Below are positions 44,300 through 55,400 of a stretch of DNA of 64,000 nucleotides, in pieces. A program made the translations under genes and the position numbers. A model generated the notes under the pieces. That model had not been told where the DNA came from. It searched no databases and saw only the letters and a list, made by a program, of their open reading frames with translations. This DNA comes from Acanthochlamys bracteata (lineage: Eukaryota; Streptophyta; Magnoliopsida; Pandanales; Velloziaceae), in the NCBI GenBank assembly GCA_019914995.1, contig JAFKAK010000546.1:1-64000 (forward strand), read 5' to 3'. How positions within the stretch are numbered: the first letter of the stretch is position 1; each line of letters begins with the position of its first letter.

Positions 44300-44558
44300 A
44301 TGTATTTAACTATATTAATTTTACCTTTATTAGGTTCTGTTATTTCTGGTTTATTTGGTAAAAAAATAGAGTAACAGGATCACATATTATTACTATAACT
44401 TGTTTACTATTATCTTCTATTTTAGCTTCTGTTGCTTTTTTTTTGAAGTAATTTTAGCAGATTCACCAGTATATATTCATGTTACTAGTTGGATTGATTC
44501 AGAAATTTTAAATATTTCTTGGGAATTTTTATTTGATAGTTTAAGTGTGGCTATGCTT
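44300..44558 (+). CDS. nad5: NADH dehydrogenase subunit 5, exon 1
   Basis: Nad5 is the large antiporter-like membrane subunit of complex I. From ATG 44300 the exon reads MYLTILILPLLGSVISGLFG, then GSHIITITCLLLSSILAS, ADSPVYIHVTSWIDSE and WEFLFDSLSVAML, the N-terminal region in canonical order. Shifts lie near 44367 and 44442. The exon stops just after SLSVAM, where a group I intron with an in-phase LAGLIDADG gene begins. Confidence 0.92.
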
Positions 44559-44559
44559 A

Positions 44560-45420
44560 TTGACTCAAATGATATGTGTTTAAGTTTATTATTATGTGCA
44601 AAATCTAGTTCTTTTAACTTTGAACCGTTTAAAAACAAATTTACTGAGTTTTATCCAAACTGCAAGTTCCTACTAATGAATTCCTTGAATGGTTTATAGG
44701 ATTTTCAGAAGGGGAAGGTATCTTTGTAGTTACTAAAAAGGGGAATTTTATTTTACTATAACTCAGTCTACTATTGATGTACAAGTTTTATATTATATAA
44801 AAAATAATTTAGGTTTTTGGTACAATAGAGTAGAGTCAGTAAAAAAAAAAAACTCATAAATATTCGGTTAGAGATTTTAATAGTGTATATTTATTATGTC
44901 TCTTATTTAACGGAAACATGGTTTTGCCTACTAGAAATGCAAGATTTATTACTTTTTTTATCCAATTTTAATGAAAAATTATTAAAAAAAATATTCTACC
45001 TTTAGTTCCTAATTATGCGACATTACTACCTTCTTTATCAGATTGTTGATTGTTAGGTTTAGTAGATGCCTGAAGGGTGCTTTACTGTTTCATTATTAAA
45101 TACTAGTAATAGATTTAGAATATACTTTATAATAACTCAGAAATGAGATGCTAATAAATATGTTTTAGAACATATTTTAAGTTTATTTAATTGTACAGGT
45201 TTCGTAATTTCAAGACCTAATTCTGAATATTGGGATTTAAAAATTGGGGGTTTAGAAAATTGTAAGTATTTTTTCTTATTTTGATAATTTTGGTTTAAAA
45301 AGTAAAAAATCTTTAAGTTATATTAGATGGAAGGAAGTTCATTCCAAATTAGCCTTAGGGTTACATTTTAAATAGTATAACTAGACAAGAATTAATAAAA
45401 CTTGCTAGCTAAATTAATAA
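44560..45420 (+). pseudogene. LAGLIDADG endonuclease in nad5 intron 1
   Basis: Motif 1 is EWFIGFSEGEGIFVVTKKG near 44685-44740. TITQSTIDVQVLYYIKNNLG and NARFITFLSNFNEKLLKK follow. Motif 2 is DCWLLGLVDAxEGCFTVSLL near 45045-45100, then NRFRIYFIITQKWDANKY and ENCKYFFYFDNFGLKSKKSL. The frame appears to continue from exon 1 (LIDSNDMCLSLLLCAK). Frame shifts number at least six. This is a standard double-motif intron endonuclease. Confidence 0.85.
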
Positions 45421-45599
45421 ATTTAATTAACATTAAATAAATAGTAAGAAAGGGAGGTTTAGCCAAAGCTATAAAAATTATTAAGATGGCCACCATAAAA
45501 AAAAAATATATTAAACTTAATAATGAATACCATAATGTATACCCTATCCCTAGTTTTTCAATATTAAGTTAAGTAATTCTTAGAAAAAATTAACAAATA

Positions 45600-45760
45600 A
45601 ATTGAAAGGCGATGCTGGTGGAACGTGTCAAAATCTTCCCAAGACAAGACCGTCGGTTATCTAAGTGACCGCTACAGACTGCCTCACCGGTGGGTGGCTG
45701 AAATGCTGCTTAATGTACAGTCGGACTGCTCAACAATAAGTAATTTAATTTACTTTTGTT
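45600..45760 (+). ncRNA. group I intron core in nad5 intron 1
   Basis: The sequence ttgaaaggcgatgctggtgg through ccgctacagactgcctcacc and gtacagtcggactgctcaa, between 45600 and 45735, has the local GC content and paired segments expected for P7/P3-P8 of another group I subgroup. It lies directly after the endonuclease and before the next nad5 exon. Confidence 0.55.
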
Positions 45761-45834
45761 GGTTAATAAAAATAAATACGTAACAAAAATTTTTTATTAA
45801 GATTTATAAAACAAGGGTGAAAAAATGATTATAA

Positions 45835-45920
45835 GTTATGTGGTTGCCCTGTTTTATTTATTAGTACTTTAGTTCATTTATTTAGTGTGATTATATGGCC
45901 GGTGACCCTCTCTTTTTGTT
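45835..45920 (+). CDS. nad5: nad5, exon 2 (short)
   Basis: After shifts the bases read CPVLFISTLVHLFSV and YMAGDPL near 45848-45910, which is the segment between SLSVAMLI and [10 protein letters not shown] in Nad5. The exon is only about 75 bases and is flanked by introns on both sides. Confidence 0.8.
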
Positions 45921-45925
45921 TAGTG

Positions 45926-46075
45926 GAAAACTATCAAACTCTGGGACACCTTAAAGACTATAATACCAAACTATATACGAAAGTATATAAGTGGCTGAAG
46001 TAATTACTCAGGTATGGTAACAAGTTATAGTATGCGTGAAAACAAAATAGGCAATCGCGGATCTAAGTCAGCAAT
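45926..46075 (+). ncRNA. group I (IB-like) core, 5' part, nad5 intron 2
   Basis: The pieces aaaactatcaaactctggga, gtggctgaagtaattactca and atcgcggatctaagtcag correspond to rnl 35745-36060. The remaining 3' pieces are displaced to 46857-46920 by an inserted GIY-YIG gene. Confidence 0.85.
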
Positions 46076-46194
46076 ATTTTTAGCATTAGTTATTTTACTT
46101 GTTTTGCATATTTTCTTTCCATCTTTTTGGTTGGGGTCTCTTCTGCGTTACACTTTTATGACTTACCTTCTAATAGTTCAATATTAACCTTTTC

Positions 46195-46815
46195 AGTTAT
46201 TCCTGTAAAATATATAAAAATGCAGACCTAGATAAACTACAAATTATAACAGAGGCTAAAGGAAAAAGCGGTGTATATCGTTGAACAAACTTAATAAATG
46301 GAAAGACCTATATGGTAGCAGTATCAATCTAGAAAGAAGATTGAAAGGTTATTTTTCTATTTATTATTTAGAATCAGTAATAAAAAGAGGTAGAAGTTTA
46401 GTTAAAAGTGCTTTACTAAAAATGGTTATTCTAAGTTTACTTTGGAAATTCTTGAGTATTGTGAACCATCTGAGACACTTTCAAGGGAACAATATTATTT
46501 GGATTTATTAAAAACCAGAATATAATATTTTATTGACAGCTGGTTCTCCTTTGGGTTTTTTAAACACACTGAAGAATCCAAAAATAGAATGTCTGTAGCT
46601 AAAATGGGTAACAAAAATGCAACAGGAGGTAAAGGACGTAAACGAGCAGAAGGAGCAGGTAGCCTAATGTTCCGATAGAAGTTTTGATCAGAATACTGGG
46701 ATTAAAACAATCTATCCTTCAATGAGTGCAGCGGCTAAAGCCTTAGATGTACCATCAGGAAGTATTAGAATGTACTTTTCTAGGAATATACTAACGCCGT
46801 TTAAAAAGAGATAAA
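46195..46815 (+). CDS. GIY-YIG endonuclease inside nad5 intron 2 core
   Basis: The domain starts KSGVYRWTN near 46265 (shift at 46290), continues with LYGSSINLERRLKGYFSI, KNGYSKFTLEILEYCEPSE near 46410-46475 and REQYYLDLLKPEYNILLTAG near 46485-46540, followed by HTEESKNRMSVAKMGNKN and a NUMOD1-like block SMSAAAKALDVPSGSIRMY near 46720-46770. The order catalytic domain, NUMOD3, NUMOD1 is typical. It separates two halves of a conserved group I core, which still carries its own LAGLIDADG gene downstream. Confidence 0.87.
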
Positions 46816-46856
46816 TTATAAAATTAGTAAAAAGTAATTAACTTAGAGGGGGCTGT

Positions 46857-46920
46857 AAAGAGCAATGAGTAGACGGTATTAATGTATTTATTTTATACCT
46901 TTAAGGTGTACTCTAAATGG
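46857..46920 (+). ncRNA. group I (IB-like) core, 3' part, nad5 intron 2
   Basis: The pieces aaagagcaatgagtagacgg and gtgtactctaaatggcagtt match rnl 36105-36175 and cox2 61955-62114, completing the core interrupted by the GIY-YIG gene. Confidence 0.82.
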
Positions 46921-47009
46921 CAGTTAATGCTGTCAAATTTTCAACAAATGTTATCTAAACAATTTAGCACGCTAAACGGGTCTCTCCTTTTCATTCCAAT
47001 CCTTATAAA

Positions 47010-47910
47010 TTAAACTTTTGATTTGTTACTGGTTTTATTGATGCCGAAGGTTCATTTTACAGTTTTAGTAGTAAAAGATTCTAGCGTAAATTAGGTTGGC
47101 GAATAGAATGTAAATTTCAACTCGGTCTTCATAATTTCGATATACCCTTATTATTACAAATTAGAGACTTTTTGAGAGTATCGGCAATTTATATGAATCA
47201 CCCCAAAAGATTAATTATATTATTTCTTCTAACAAGGATTTATTAATATTGATTAATCATTTTGAAAATTACCTTTATTAACTCAAAAGGTGGGATTTTT
47301 TATTATTTAAAAAGTTGTAGAACTATTAGATAATAAGGCTCATTTAAGTACTGAAGGGTTACTTCAAGTCGTAAATATAAAAGCATCTATTAATTTAGGG
47401 CTATCTGAACAATTAAAATCTGAATTTAAAATTTTTCGCCTGTGGAAAGGCCTATTATTGTTACGAAAAATATACCGGAACCTAACTGAATTTCGGGATT
47501 CACTTCAGTGAAAAAGGAAATTTCCATATAAAAATAGCTAAAAGTTCTACTAAAACAGGATATAGAGTTCAATTGAAATTTAGACTAGTTCAGCATAGCC
47601 GGGATAAATTACTAACAAGTTATAAATAAATATCTTAATACGGGAAATATTTATAACTACTCCGAAAAATCGGCAGTAGTCTTGGAAATTGTTAAATTTT
47701 CAGATATTTCTGGATATTATTATACCTTTTGAAGAATATCCCATAATAGGTATAAAACAATTAGATTATTTAGATTGAAGTATGGTTGCCAAATAATGAG
47801 TGAAGGCCATCATCTGACCGGTGAAGGATTAACCTTAATACGGTATATTAAGGAAAAATGAGCAGAGAGAGATCTTCTTCAAAAATATTATAAATTGCAT
47901 GATTAGATTG
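47010..47910 (+). pseudogene. LAGLIDADG endonuclease in nad5 intron 2
   Basis: Motif 1 is FVTGFIDAEGSFYSF near 47020-47070, followed by WRIECKFQLGLHNFDIPLLL and KSCRTIR-type linker. Motif 2 is EPNWISGFTSVKKEI near 47478-47525, in which the DGSF end of the motif is damaged. SEGHHLTGEGL and a LLQKYYKL tail follow near 47800-47900. At least six shifts break it. It is placed after the core, as in the rnl and cox2 introns of the same type. Confidence 0.82.
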
Positions 47911-47921
47911 AATTTTAAGCA

Positions 47922-48303
47922 CAATCAAAGATTCTTTTCATATTTATCTTTATTCACATTCTTTATGCTAATTCTTGTAACTGGAGCCAATTACCTAGTT
48001 ATGTTTGTAGGTTGAGAAGGAATTGGAGTAGTTTCTTTCCTACTAATTAGTTTTTACAAGAATACAAGCTGTAAAATCAGCTATACAGGCTTTAACTATG
48101 AATAGAGTGGGTGATATGATGTTGTCCGTAGGGTTATTTGCTATGATCGCAATATTTTGTAATTTGGACTATTCTACAATATTTCTGCTAGTCCTTATGT
48201 TAATGAAGTTGCTATTACTGTTGTAGTGCTTTATTATTCATAGGTGCTACTGCTAAATCTGCTCAAGTGCCATTACATGTTTGGTTGCCTGGGTCGATGG
48301 AGG
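47922..48303 (+). CDS. nad5: nad5, exon 3
   Basis: The exon reads [69 protein letters not shown] and [20 protein letters not shown], the highly conserved central antiporter helices. The GWEGIG motif and the lysine of ATAKSAQ are present, and TGA codes the tryptophan of GWEG. Shifts lie near 48053, 48115, 48180 and 48225. It ends at PGSMEG, a common intron site just before [10 protein letters not shown]. Confidence 0.93.
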
Positions 48304-48309
48304 GTTTAT

Positions 48310-49050
48310 TTGGTGTTAGTAATTATTTATTACTTATTTTTATATTATAATTTTTACATTTACTTCAGTATCTCTGTTTACTTGGATATCTCTATATGAT
48401 ATCTTATATGGTTTATGCCCCATTATTTCTTCTATACCTTCTAAAACACTGTATTCAATTACCGGTAATATGTTAGGGGACGGAAATATTTCTCTTAGTA
48501 AAAAACTAAAGGTGAAGGTAAGTATTCTATGACTATGGACACTTATTCTTTTAAATTATTTAAATCATTTAAATGATGATAACTATAGTCAATTTACTGA
48601 TACAAAGTTTAACAGTTACCCTAATATTAATCTACCTCAACATAAAGGTAAAGAAATAACATTAATATCATTTTTATACTAAAACACATCCGGTATATAC
48701 AGCTTTGCATAGTTTATAGTATAAGTGGAATGAGGAAAAAACTCGTTTAAAAATTTATACTGGATAATATTAGTGAGATGTTTTCGAAATTTCTTTAGCT
48801 TATTGGATTATGGATGATGGTTATTTTGATTCATACGGGAGAACTAAAACAGTTTTACTTTGTACAGAGTCGTTTACTAAGGAAGAATGTAAAAACTCTT
48901 CAATCTCTACTAGAAAGTTGGAAATAAAATCAACTTTAAAAAATTAGAGATAAAATTAATAATAAGTACAGAATTAGAATATCTAAAACTAGTATGGATA
49001 GAGTGATTTTCTTAGTGAAACCTTATATGCATAAAGATTTATTTATATAA
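48310..49050 (+). pseudogene. LAGLIDADG (type 2) endonuclease in nad5 intron 3
   Basis: Blocks read KTLYSITGNMLGDGNISL near 48450-48495, PVYTALHSLWYKWNE near 48692-48735, SAYWIMDDGYFDSYGRTKT near 48800-48855 and LLCTESFTKEECKTLQSLLE near 48860-48915. The YWIMDDG motif identifies the second LAGLIDADG subfamily, also present as a remnant in the cob intron. The group I core follows at 49090-49320. Shifts near 48510, 48680, 48775 and 48925 break the frame. Confidence 0.83.
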
Positions 49051-49089
49051 ATTAGGATTATAATTATTTTTGGGCCCTCCTTAAACTTC

Positions 49090-49322
49090 ACTATATGCTG
49101 AACACCCTAAAGCTTTAAATACTATTTCTTTACAAATTTGAAAAATAGTAAAAAATTTAAAGATATTACAATGGGCAATCAGCAGGGAAACCAAACTATT
49201 ATTTTTAAATATGTTTTTCCTCATCAGCATCAAGCAAGAAAAAATTAATTAATAGAGTAGGATCCTCAGAGACTACACGTGAAGCTCATATTTTATTATA
49301 TGAAGAAGAGATAGTCCATTCA
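49090..49322 (+). ncRNA. group I intron core in nad5 intron 3
   Basis: Pieces in order: actatatgctgaacacccta near 49092, caatgggcaatcagcaggga near 49170, cctcagagactacacgtgaa near 49262 and agagatagtcc near 49307. They match the cob and cox3 cores. Confidence 0.88.
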
Positions 49323-49334
49323 ACAAAGAAATTT

Positions 49335-50633
49335 ATTGTGTTAAATGCCTACACCTGTGTCTGCATTAATTCATGCGGGCCACACTTGTAACTGCTGGAA
49401 TATATTTACTATTAAGATCATCGTGATTATTGAATATAGTCCTCTATCACTAATTGTAATAGTATTAGTGGGTTCTATTACTGCATTCTTCGCCGCTACA
49501 TCAGGGCTTGTACAAAACGATATTAAACGTATAGTTGCCTTTTAGTACTATATCTCAATTGGGTTATATGGTAGCAGCAATTGGTCTTAGCCAGTATAAT
49601 GTAGCCTTATTCCATTTAGTAAATCATGCTTTCTTCAAGGCGTTATTATTCTTATCAGCAGGTCAAATAATTCATTCTATGATGGATGAGCAAGATGTAA
49701 GAAAATTAGGAGGATTAATTAATTTCTTACCTTTTACTTACTCTATTATGGTAGTAGGATCTTTATCTTTATTAGCTACACCTTTCTTAACAGGATTTAC
49801 AGTAAAGATTTAATAATAGAATTAGCTTACTCAAAATATTCTTTTACGGGAACATTTTCATATTATTTATTGGCTGTAATAGCGGGATTAACTGCATTTT
49901 ATTCTTTTAGATTAATAATGCTTACATTTTTTAATAATACCTAACGGTTCTAAAATAAAATATTTAAATATTCATGAATCTAATTTAGTAGTAATTATTG
50001 CGTTATTCACTTTATCAGTTTTCAGTATATTTTTTGGTTATTTATTTTCAGACCTATTTGTAGGTATCGGTAATAATGCCTTCAGTTCTTCTTTATTTTT
50101 GCACCCTAACAATATAAATCTTATAGAAGCTGAATTTAGTTTACCTCTATTGTTTAAATTATTACCTGCTCTATTATCCGCTTTAGGTGCAACTGTTGCT
50201 TTGGTCACATACCAAGTAAAACCAGTTTTATTTTAAATTTAACGGAAAATTCATTAGGAAAAAATGTATATACTTTTTTTTAAATGGAAAATATTTTTTG
50301 ATATAATTTATAATTTTTATATCATTAGAAAAGTTTAAATTATGGATACTATATCACAAATGTATTAGAAAAAGGAGTATTTGAAATTATGGGTCCTCAC
50401 GGTCTATCTTACGTATTATTTAACACAGGAAATAAAATCAGTAAACTGGATACTGGAATAGTTACGAGTTATGCTTTGTACATAGTATTAGGTATAATTA
50501 GTTTAATCTTTTTAGTATTTTTCCTGTAATATTTGATATTACTAATTCCAGTGCTTCCGGAGACATCTTCATATTAGAATTAAGATTATTTATTATTTAT
50601 TTAGCATCTATTATATTATACTTTATATTATAA
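49335..50633 (+). CDS. nad5: nad5, exon 4 (3' end)
   Basis: The exon starts [10 protein letters not shown] and continues with [79 protein letters not shown] and [11 protein letters not shown], with the lysines and histidines of the proton path (QNDIKR, NHAFFKA). Two long clean stretches, 49345-49545 and 49535-49813, overlap at a single shift. The C-terminal part ([43 protein letters not shown]) ends with TAA at 50631-50633. Shifts also occur near 49935, 50235, 50350 and 50525. Confidence 0.94.
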
Positions 50634-51386
50634 AATATTCTTTCCGGCGTAAACTAACCTTTACGGCAGTCAGAGCCTTACATAAAACTAATAGTAAATA
50701 ATATCTAATTTGAATACATAGTTTTAAACTTATAATCTGCCTAATTATAAATGCTTTACACCTGTTTTCTTCCCCCTGTTTACCCTGTCTGGCAGCCGTA
50801 GGGTTTAAACTAGATTTATACCGGCTACGCCTCCTATTCTATATTTACTAAAAACAATTTTGTATTGCGAATAAGTTCTATGGCTGGCTATGCCCCAGTG
50901 CGGTAGTCACCCTAAACATAACCCTTATAATTTTTTAATTCCACGAAGCCTGATAATTAGGTGGAAGTTCCTTATTTAATTTCTGCCTTCTGGTACCACC
51001 AAGCGAGTGACCGAAGGTACATCAAACTTTATTCTCTAATATTATCAATATGATGCCAAGCACCATAGGTGAGAAGCTATATTCTTTGTAGAGTAGCCTC
51101 TGTCTTAGCCCTCTCCTGATCGGCTATTCAGATGATAGTAATCAAAAAACATTCTTGTACAACACTTAATTCTAATTACTAAAAATTTATTTATTTATTT
51201 CTGGGGCTATGCTAGTGAGCAAAAGGTAGGATAAGAAAATTTATTGAACTATAAATTAATCTAAAAATTTTTTTCCTCGACAATGGATGCAAAAATTTGT
51301 TTAAATTCATTGTTTCTGGTAAGTTAAAATCTCCTTGTCTCTTAAAAAAAATATTATAAAAAAGTAATGGAATATTATTTAAACGT
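50634..51386. other. spacer with GC clusters
   Basis: No gene seen. GC-rich bits lie at 50640-50670, 50785-50850 and 50875-50905. The segment 50963-51180 resembles the ends of 28090-28600. Confidence 0.5.
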
Positions 51387-52437
51387 ATGTTGAAAAAAAA
51401 AACACCTCTTTTATCTTTGAATAACCCAAATATAGGTTCCGAATTAGCAAAATCTTCCGACTCAGATACTTATTTGAGCGTGTCGGAAATAGCCTATTCT
51501 GAGTCTCCTAACTCTTCGCGTAACAACCTTTCCCAAAAAAAAAAGTGGCAACATTCGTATTAAAAATAATAAACGACGAATGTCTCTATCGGAATTTAAA
51601 GTGTGGGCCTTTATCAATATTGCGGATGAGTTACCTGCAAATGACTTAGGCAAAAATGAATCCATAGCACGTAGCCTCTACGCCGAGTATAATTTAGCTC
51701 TAGACTCACTCTACGGTAAAAATATAAAAAAATAGACTATTTAAATCCTTATCATTTCGAGCTATTCCTCGTGAGGAAAAAAAATACTGAAGTTCCTTAT
51801 CTTTTCAAAATATTCCTTGGGAGGAAATTCGGAAAAGCTTGAGAGCTGGGCATGTGTCCTCCGATAAGGCCGGTCAATCTTACTATAACTTAATTTTAAA
51901 ACATAATTTACACCAATTCTGACGATTACCTTTTCGGAGAATGGGAGAGAAGATTGAATTTTATAATTCGAGCTTTGATCTTAAATTTAATCAATTAAAA
52001 TATTTAAACCGTAGAAAATCACGTAAGCCTACTTTAAATTGGACGCAATACTATAAAGTATGGAGTCTAACTCGTAATATTGGTTGAAAATTATGGCATG
52101 TATTTAAAGAAGCGCACTTGTTTGAGAACGGTCCGTATTTTAATTTCTGACACTTGGCATCTGATGAATTGGCGGAAACTAGGGCAAATTACTGGCAAAT
52201 ATTAAAAAAATACTATATTAAACCTAGATCAAATAAATCCAATATAAACAAAATGAGTGCATATTACTTGAAAATGCTTAAACGATATTCAGGTGAAAAG
52301 CTATTGATCGAACATATAATTTCGGCGGAAAAAATTAATATCTGTGCCTTTTTCAGACAGGTCAGATTTAAAAAGATCACTAACAACTACTATAATTTAA
52401 TGGCTTATAATCTTTTAGGTTGAATAATTCATTAAGC
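51387..52437 (+). CDS. hypothetical protein upstream of rps3 (frameshifted)
   Basis: From ATG 51387 frames read LKKKTPLLSLNNPNIGSEL, SDSDTYLSVSEIAYSES, RRMSLSEFKVWAFINIADEL, GKNESIARSLYAEYNLALDS, KAGQSYYNLILKHNLHQF, NWTQYYKVWSLTRNIGW and, cleanly from 52154 to 52423, LAETRANYWQILKKYYIK and YYNLMAYNLLGWIIH. TGA codes tryptophan at several sensible positions. The composition is clearly less N/K-rich than the rps3 region behind it. I do not recognise the family. It could be a separate gene or the N-terminus of the long rps3 frame; the few stops between them may be errors. Confidence 0.5.
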
Positions 52438-52439
52438 TC

Positions 52440-55400
52440 TATCGGAAATTTTTCATCAAGCGCTAGCGCTCAGCAAAAAAAGACGGATTCTTATCATCAG
52501 AAAATATAGGAAGTTCAAATATTCTTTATTTTAAGAATAAAAGTATAAACAATATTGTAAATACTGAAGTAACAAATTTAAAAACAAATTTGACTTAAAA
52601 ATAAAATTGTTTCTTTATCTAATTCTTCAACTAAAAATCTGAAGAAAAAGAATTCAGTGAAGGTATGCACCAGAGCTAGAGGAAGATTCAGTAATTACTA
52701 AATTAAAATATAATAAAAGTTTATTTAATACTTTAAAGCCTTTAACATATGAAGAAAAAAATTTTTTGGAAGTGAAATTAACCGTTTAAATACTCTTATT
52801 TCTCATAAAGATTTAAAAAAAAATAAAAATTTATTTTATAACTCATATTATTATAAAAAAATATATGTTAAATTTTTCGCTTCTATGCCACATCTTGTTA
52901 GAGTTTTATGGGCGATTAAAGCTGCTCGTAAATTTAATAAAGCATTTAATGTTGATTTTAATTCTGCTGCTGACTACGACCTAGCTGCGACAGTATTGGA
53001 AAAACAAGGTAAGGATACTAAATTATTTTTAAGAGTATTGAAAATTTTAGGCGTAGATATTAATAACTATAAAGTTTTAAATCTTTCTATTAGAAATTTA
53101 AATTTAATTAATAAGTTTTTTTCTCCAGTCGGGCATAGCCAAGCGAGTGATTTACTTATTTCAGATTCTAATATTGTTAATAGCTTTAAACCTCTTTCAC
53201 TTACGGGGACAAGCCTTACTTAAAAAAAAAAGGACACAACTTACAATAAATTATTAGTTCAAGATTCTTATATTGTAAAAAATTTATTATTACAAAAATT
53301 GATATTATCTAAATATAGAAATACAGACTTGAGATCTAATTTATTAAAAAATTCGTCTTTCTATTATTTTTTGAAAACGTGACTCTAAAATTATAGTTTT
53401 AAATTTAATAAAACATTGTTAAGAATCATAATAGTAAATTATTTAATACTAGAAAAAAGTATTGTTAAACTTGCTAAATCTACACAGGCAGGCAAAAAAC
53501 CTAATTTAAGAAATCTAAGAATTATTTTAAAACGGTTCTTTATTTCACGAAGTTCAAGAAAAATAGAATTTAATAAGAATGTGCGATTGGCTTCGAAAAA
53601 AAATAATAGCTTTGCTGGCGTAAATAGATTAAAAATTAATTACAGTAAATTACCAAGTTATAAAGTAATTTTTTTACTTAAAAATAACGCTGTGTCTTCG
53701 GCTACGCTGGCTACGTCGCCACACCTAAATCTTTAATTAAAAAAAATCAAAAAGGCTATTCTAGCTAAACATATTTTAAAAATTAAAAAAAAATACTAAG
53801 TCTTTAAGATTAAACTTGTTATTCTGAATTTTTAGAATGAGAGCTAAAAGACGCGGATTTTTTTATTTTAAATCTAATTCTTCTAAGATAATTTCTAAAG
53901 TATTGCCAACAATTGAAAATGCAAATTCATTTTATTCTTATTTTAACCTAAAAAACCTACCTAACACTATAGGTGGGAAAAGAACAAAGTTAAAATTTTC
54001 TTTAAGAAAAATTAGTAAAAAAATTCTCGTGTTATAAAAAATAGTAAGTTTTTCTTATAAGTTTATTGCTAATAGATTTAAAATTGCGTGCGACACGCCG
54101 CTGCTTCAGCCTCTACACAAAATAATCTTAATAATAAAAGTGGTTCTGTTATTTCAGGTTCATCAAGTATTCAAACTCATAACAGATTAAGAAGCTATAT
54201 GAGAAAAATTTTGTAAATTTTATTGTACAAAATTACATTTTAATTCTATTTGATACCCTCAAGGTGCTGATTATTCTGTTTTTGTGGCTAATTCAAAACT
54301 TGGTGAGGGAGCTGCTATGCACTCGTTAGAAAATGAAGAAGAAGATCTTGTTAGAGATAGTATTTACTTTAAAAATACAAAGATAATTTCTAGAAATAAA
54401 TTGCCATTTTTAACTTTATCTAACCGTTTACCTGGACAAAATAATTCTACAGCATTATCTCTGTATGGTAATATTTATAAAGTGTTTGAAACTAATATAA
54501 ATAATTATAAATTTAAACTTTATCCTCATATTTTCGACATTAAATTTAAAACAGTTAATAGATTTGATTTTCTAATAAACTTATTAATTTATTTGGATTG
54601 ATTAATAGTACTAGCGATGCTCTTAAAGTTGGATCAGATAACTTTTTATCTTCTCTTAAATTTGTTAATAAATACGCTATTATTAAGAAATCTAAAATTA
54701 ATTTAGACGTTTTACCTTCGTTATTGAAGAGCAAGGTGTTTACATTTGGACCTCGAAACTTAAAAAATTAAAAACACAGGCTTCATTACAAAAAGCTGCA
54801 CATAAATTTATTTATTATTTTAATTATAAATTTATTTATAAGAATATTTATAAAGGAAGAAATTCTCGTGTTTCAAGTGTTAATAAACATAAACTTTATT
54901 TAAACATCAAGGGAAAAATAAATTTATTAAATTAAATAAAGCTAATAAAGCTAATAAATTTAATAAGGCTATTACAGCTAAGGTAAAACAAAGTGCTGTA
55001 TCTCTAAAATTAAATTCTAAAGAAAATATGAATAAAAAAATGAAGGAGCTACGCCAGTCTCTTGTTCAAACAATAACTAAAAATAATAGAAAAGAATCTA
55101 ATATTGTTAAAGGTAAAGGTGGTTTAATTATTAATAAACTATCTAATTCTTCAATTTCTTCTCCAGTTACTGCCTCACTCCCATACGGGGCTGTGGTTGA
55201 GCAAAACATAATAAAGAATTAATTAATTTACAATTAATTATTGGTTATTAGAGCAAGAAAAACAATATAAACGAAGTTTCATGTATCCTCATTTAGCAAT
55301 GCAAATTAATTATAGACCTTCGTCTTATCAACACCAAATAAATTTTTAAAGGTAAATCAATTAGTTCCTTTACTCTGAAGGTTCTATTAAAAAAGTTATT

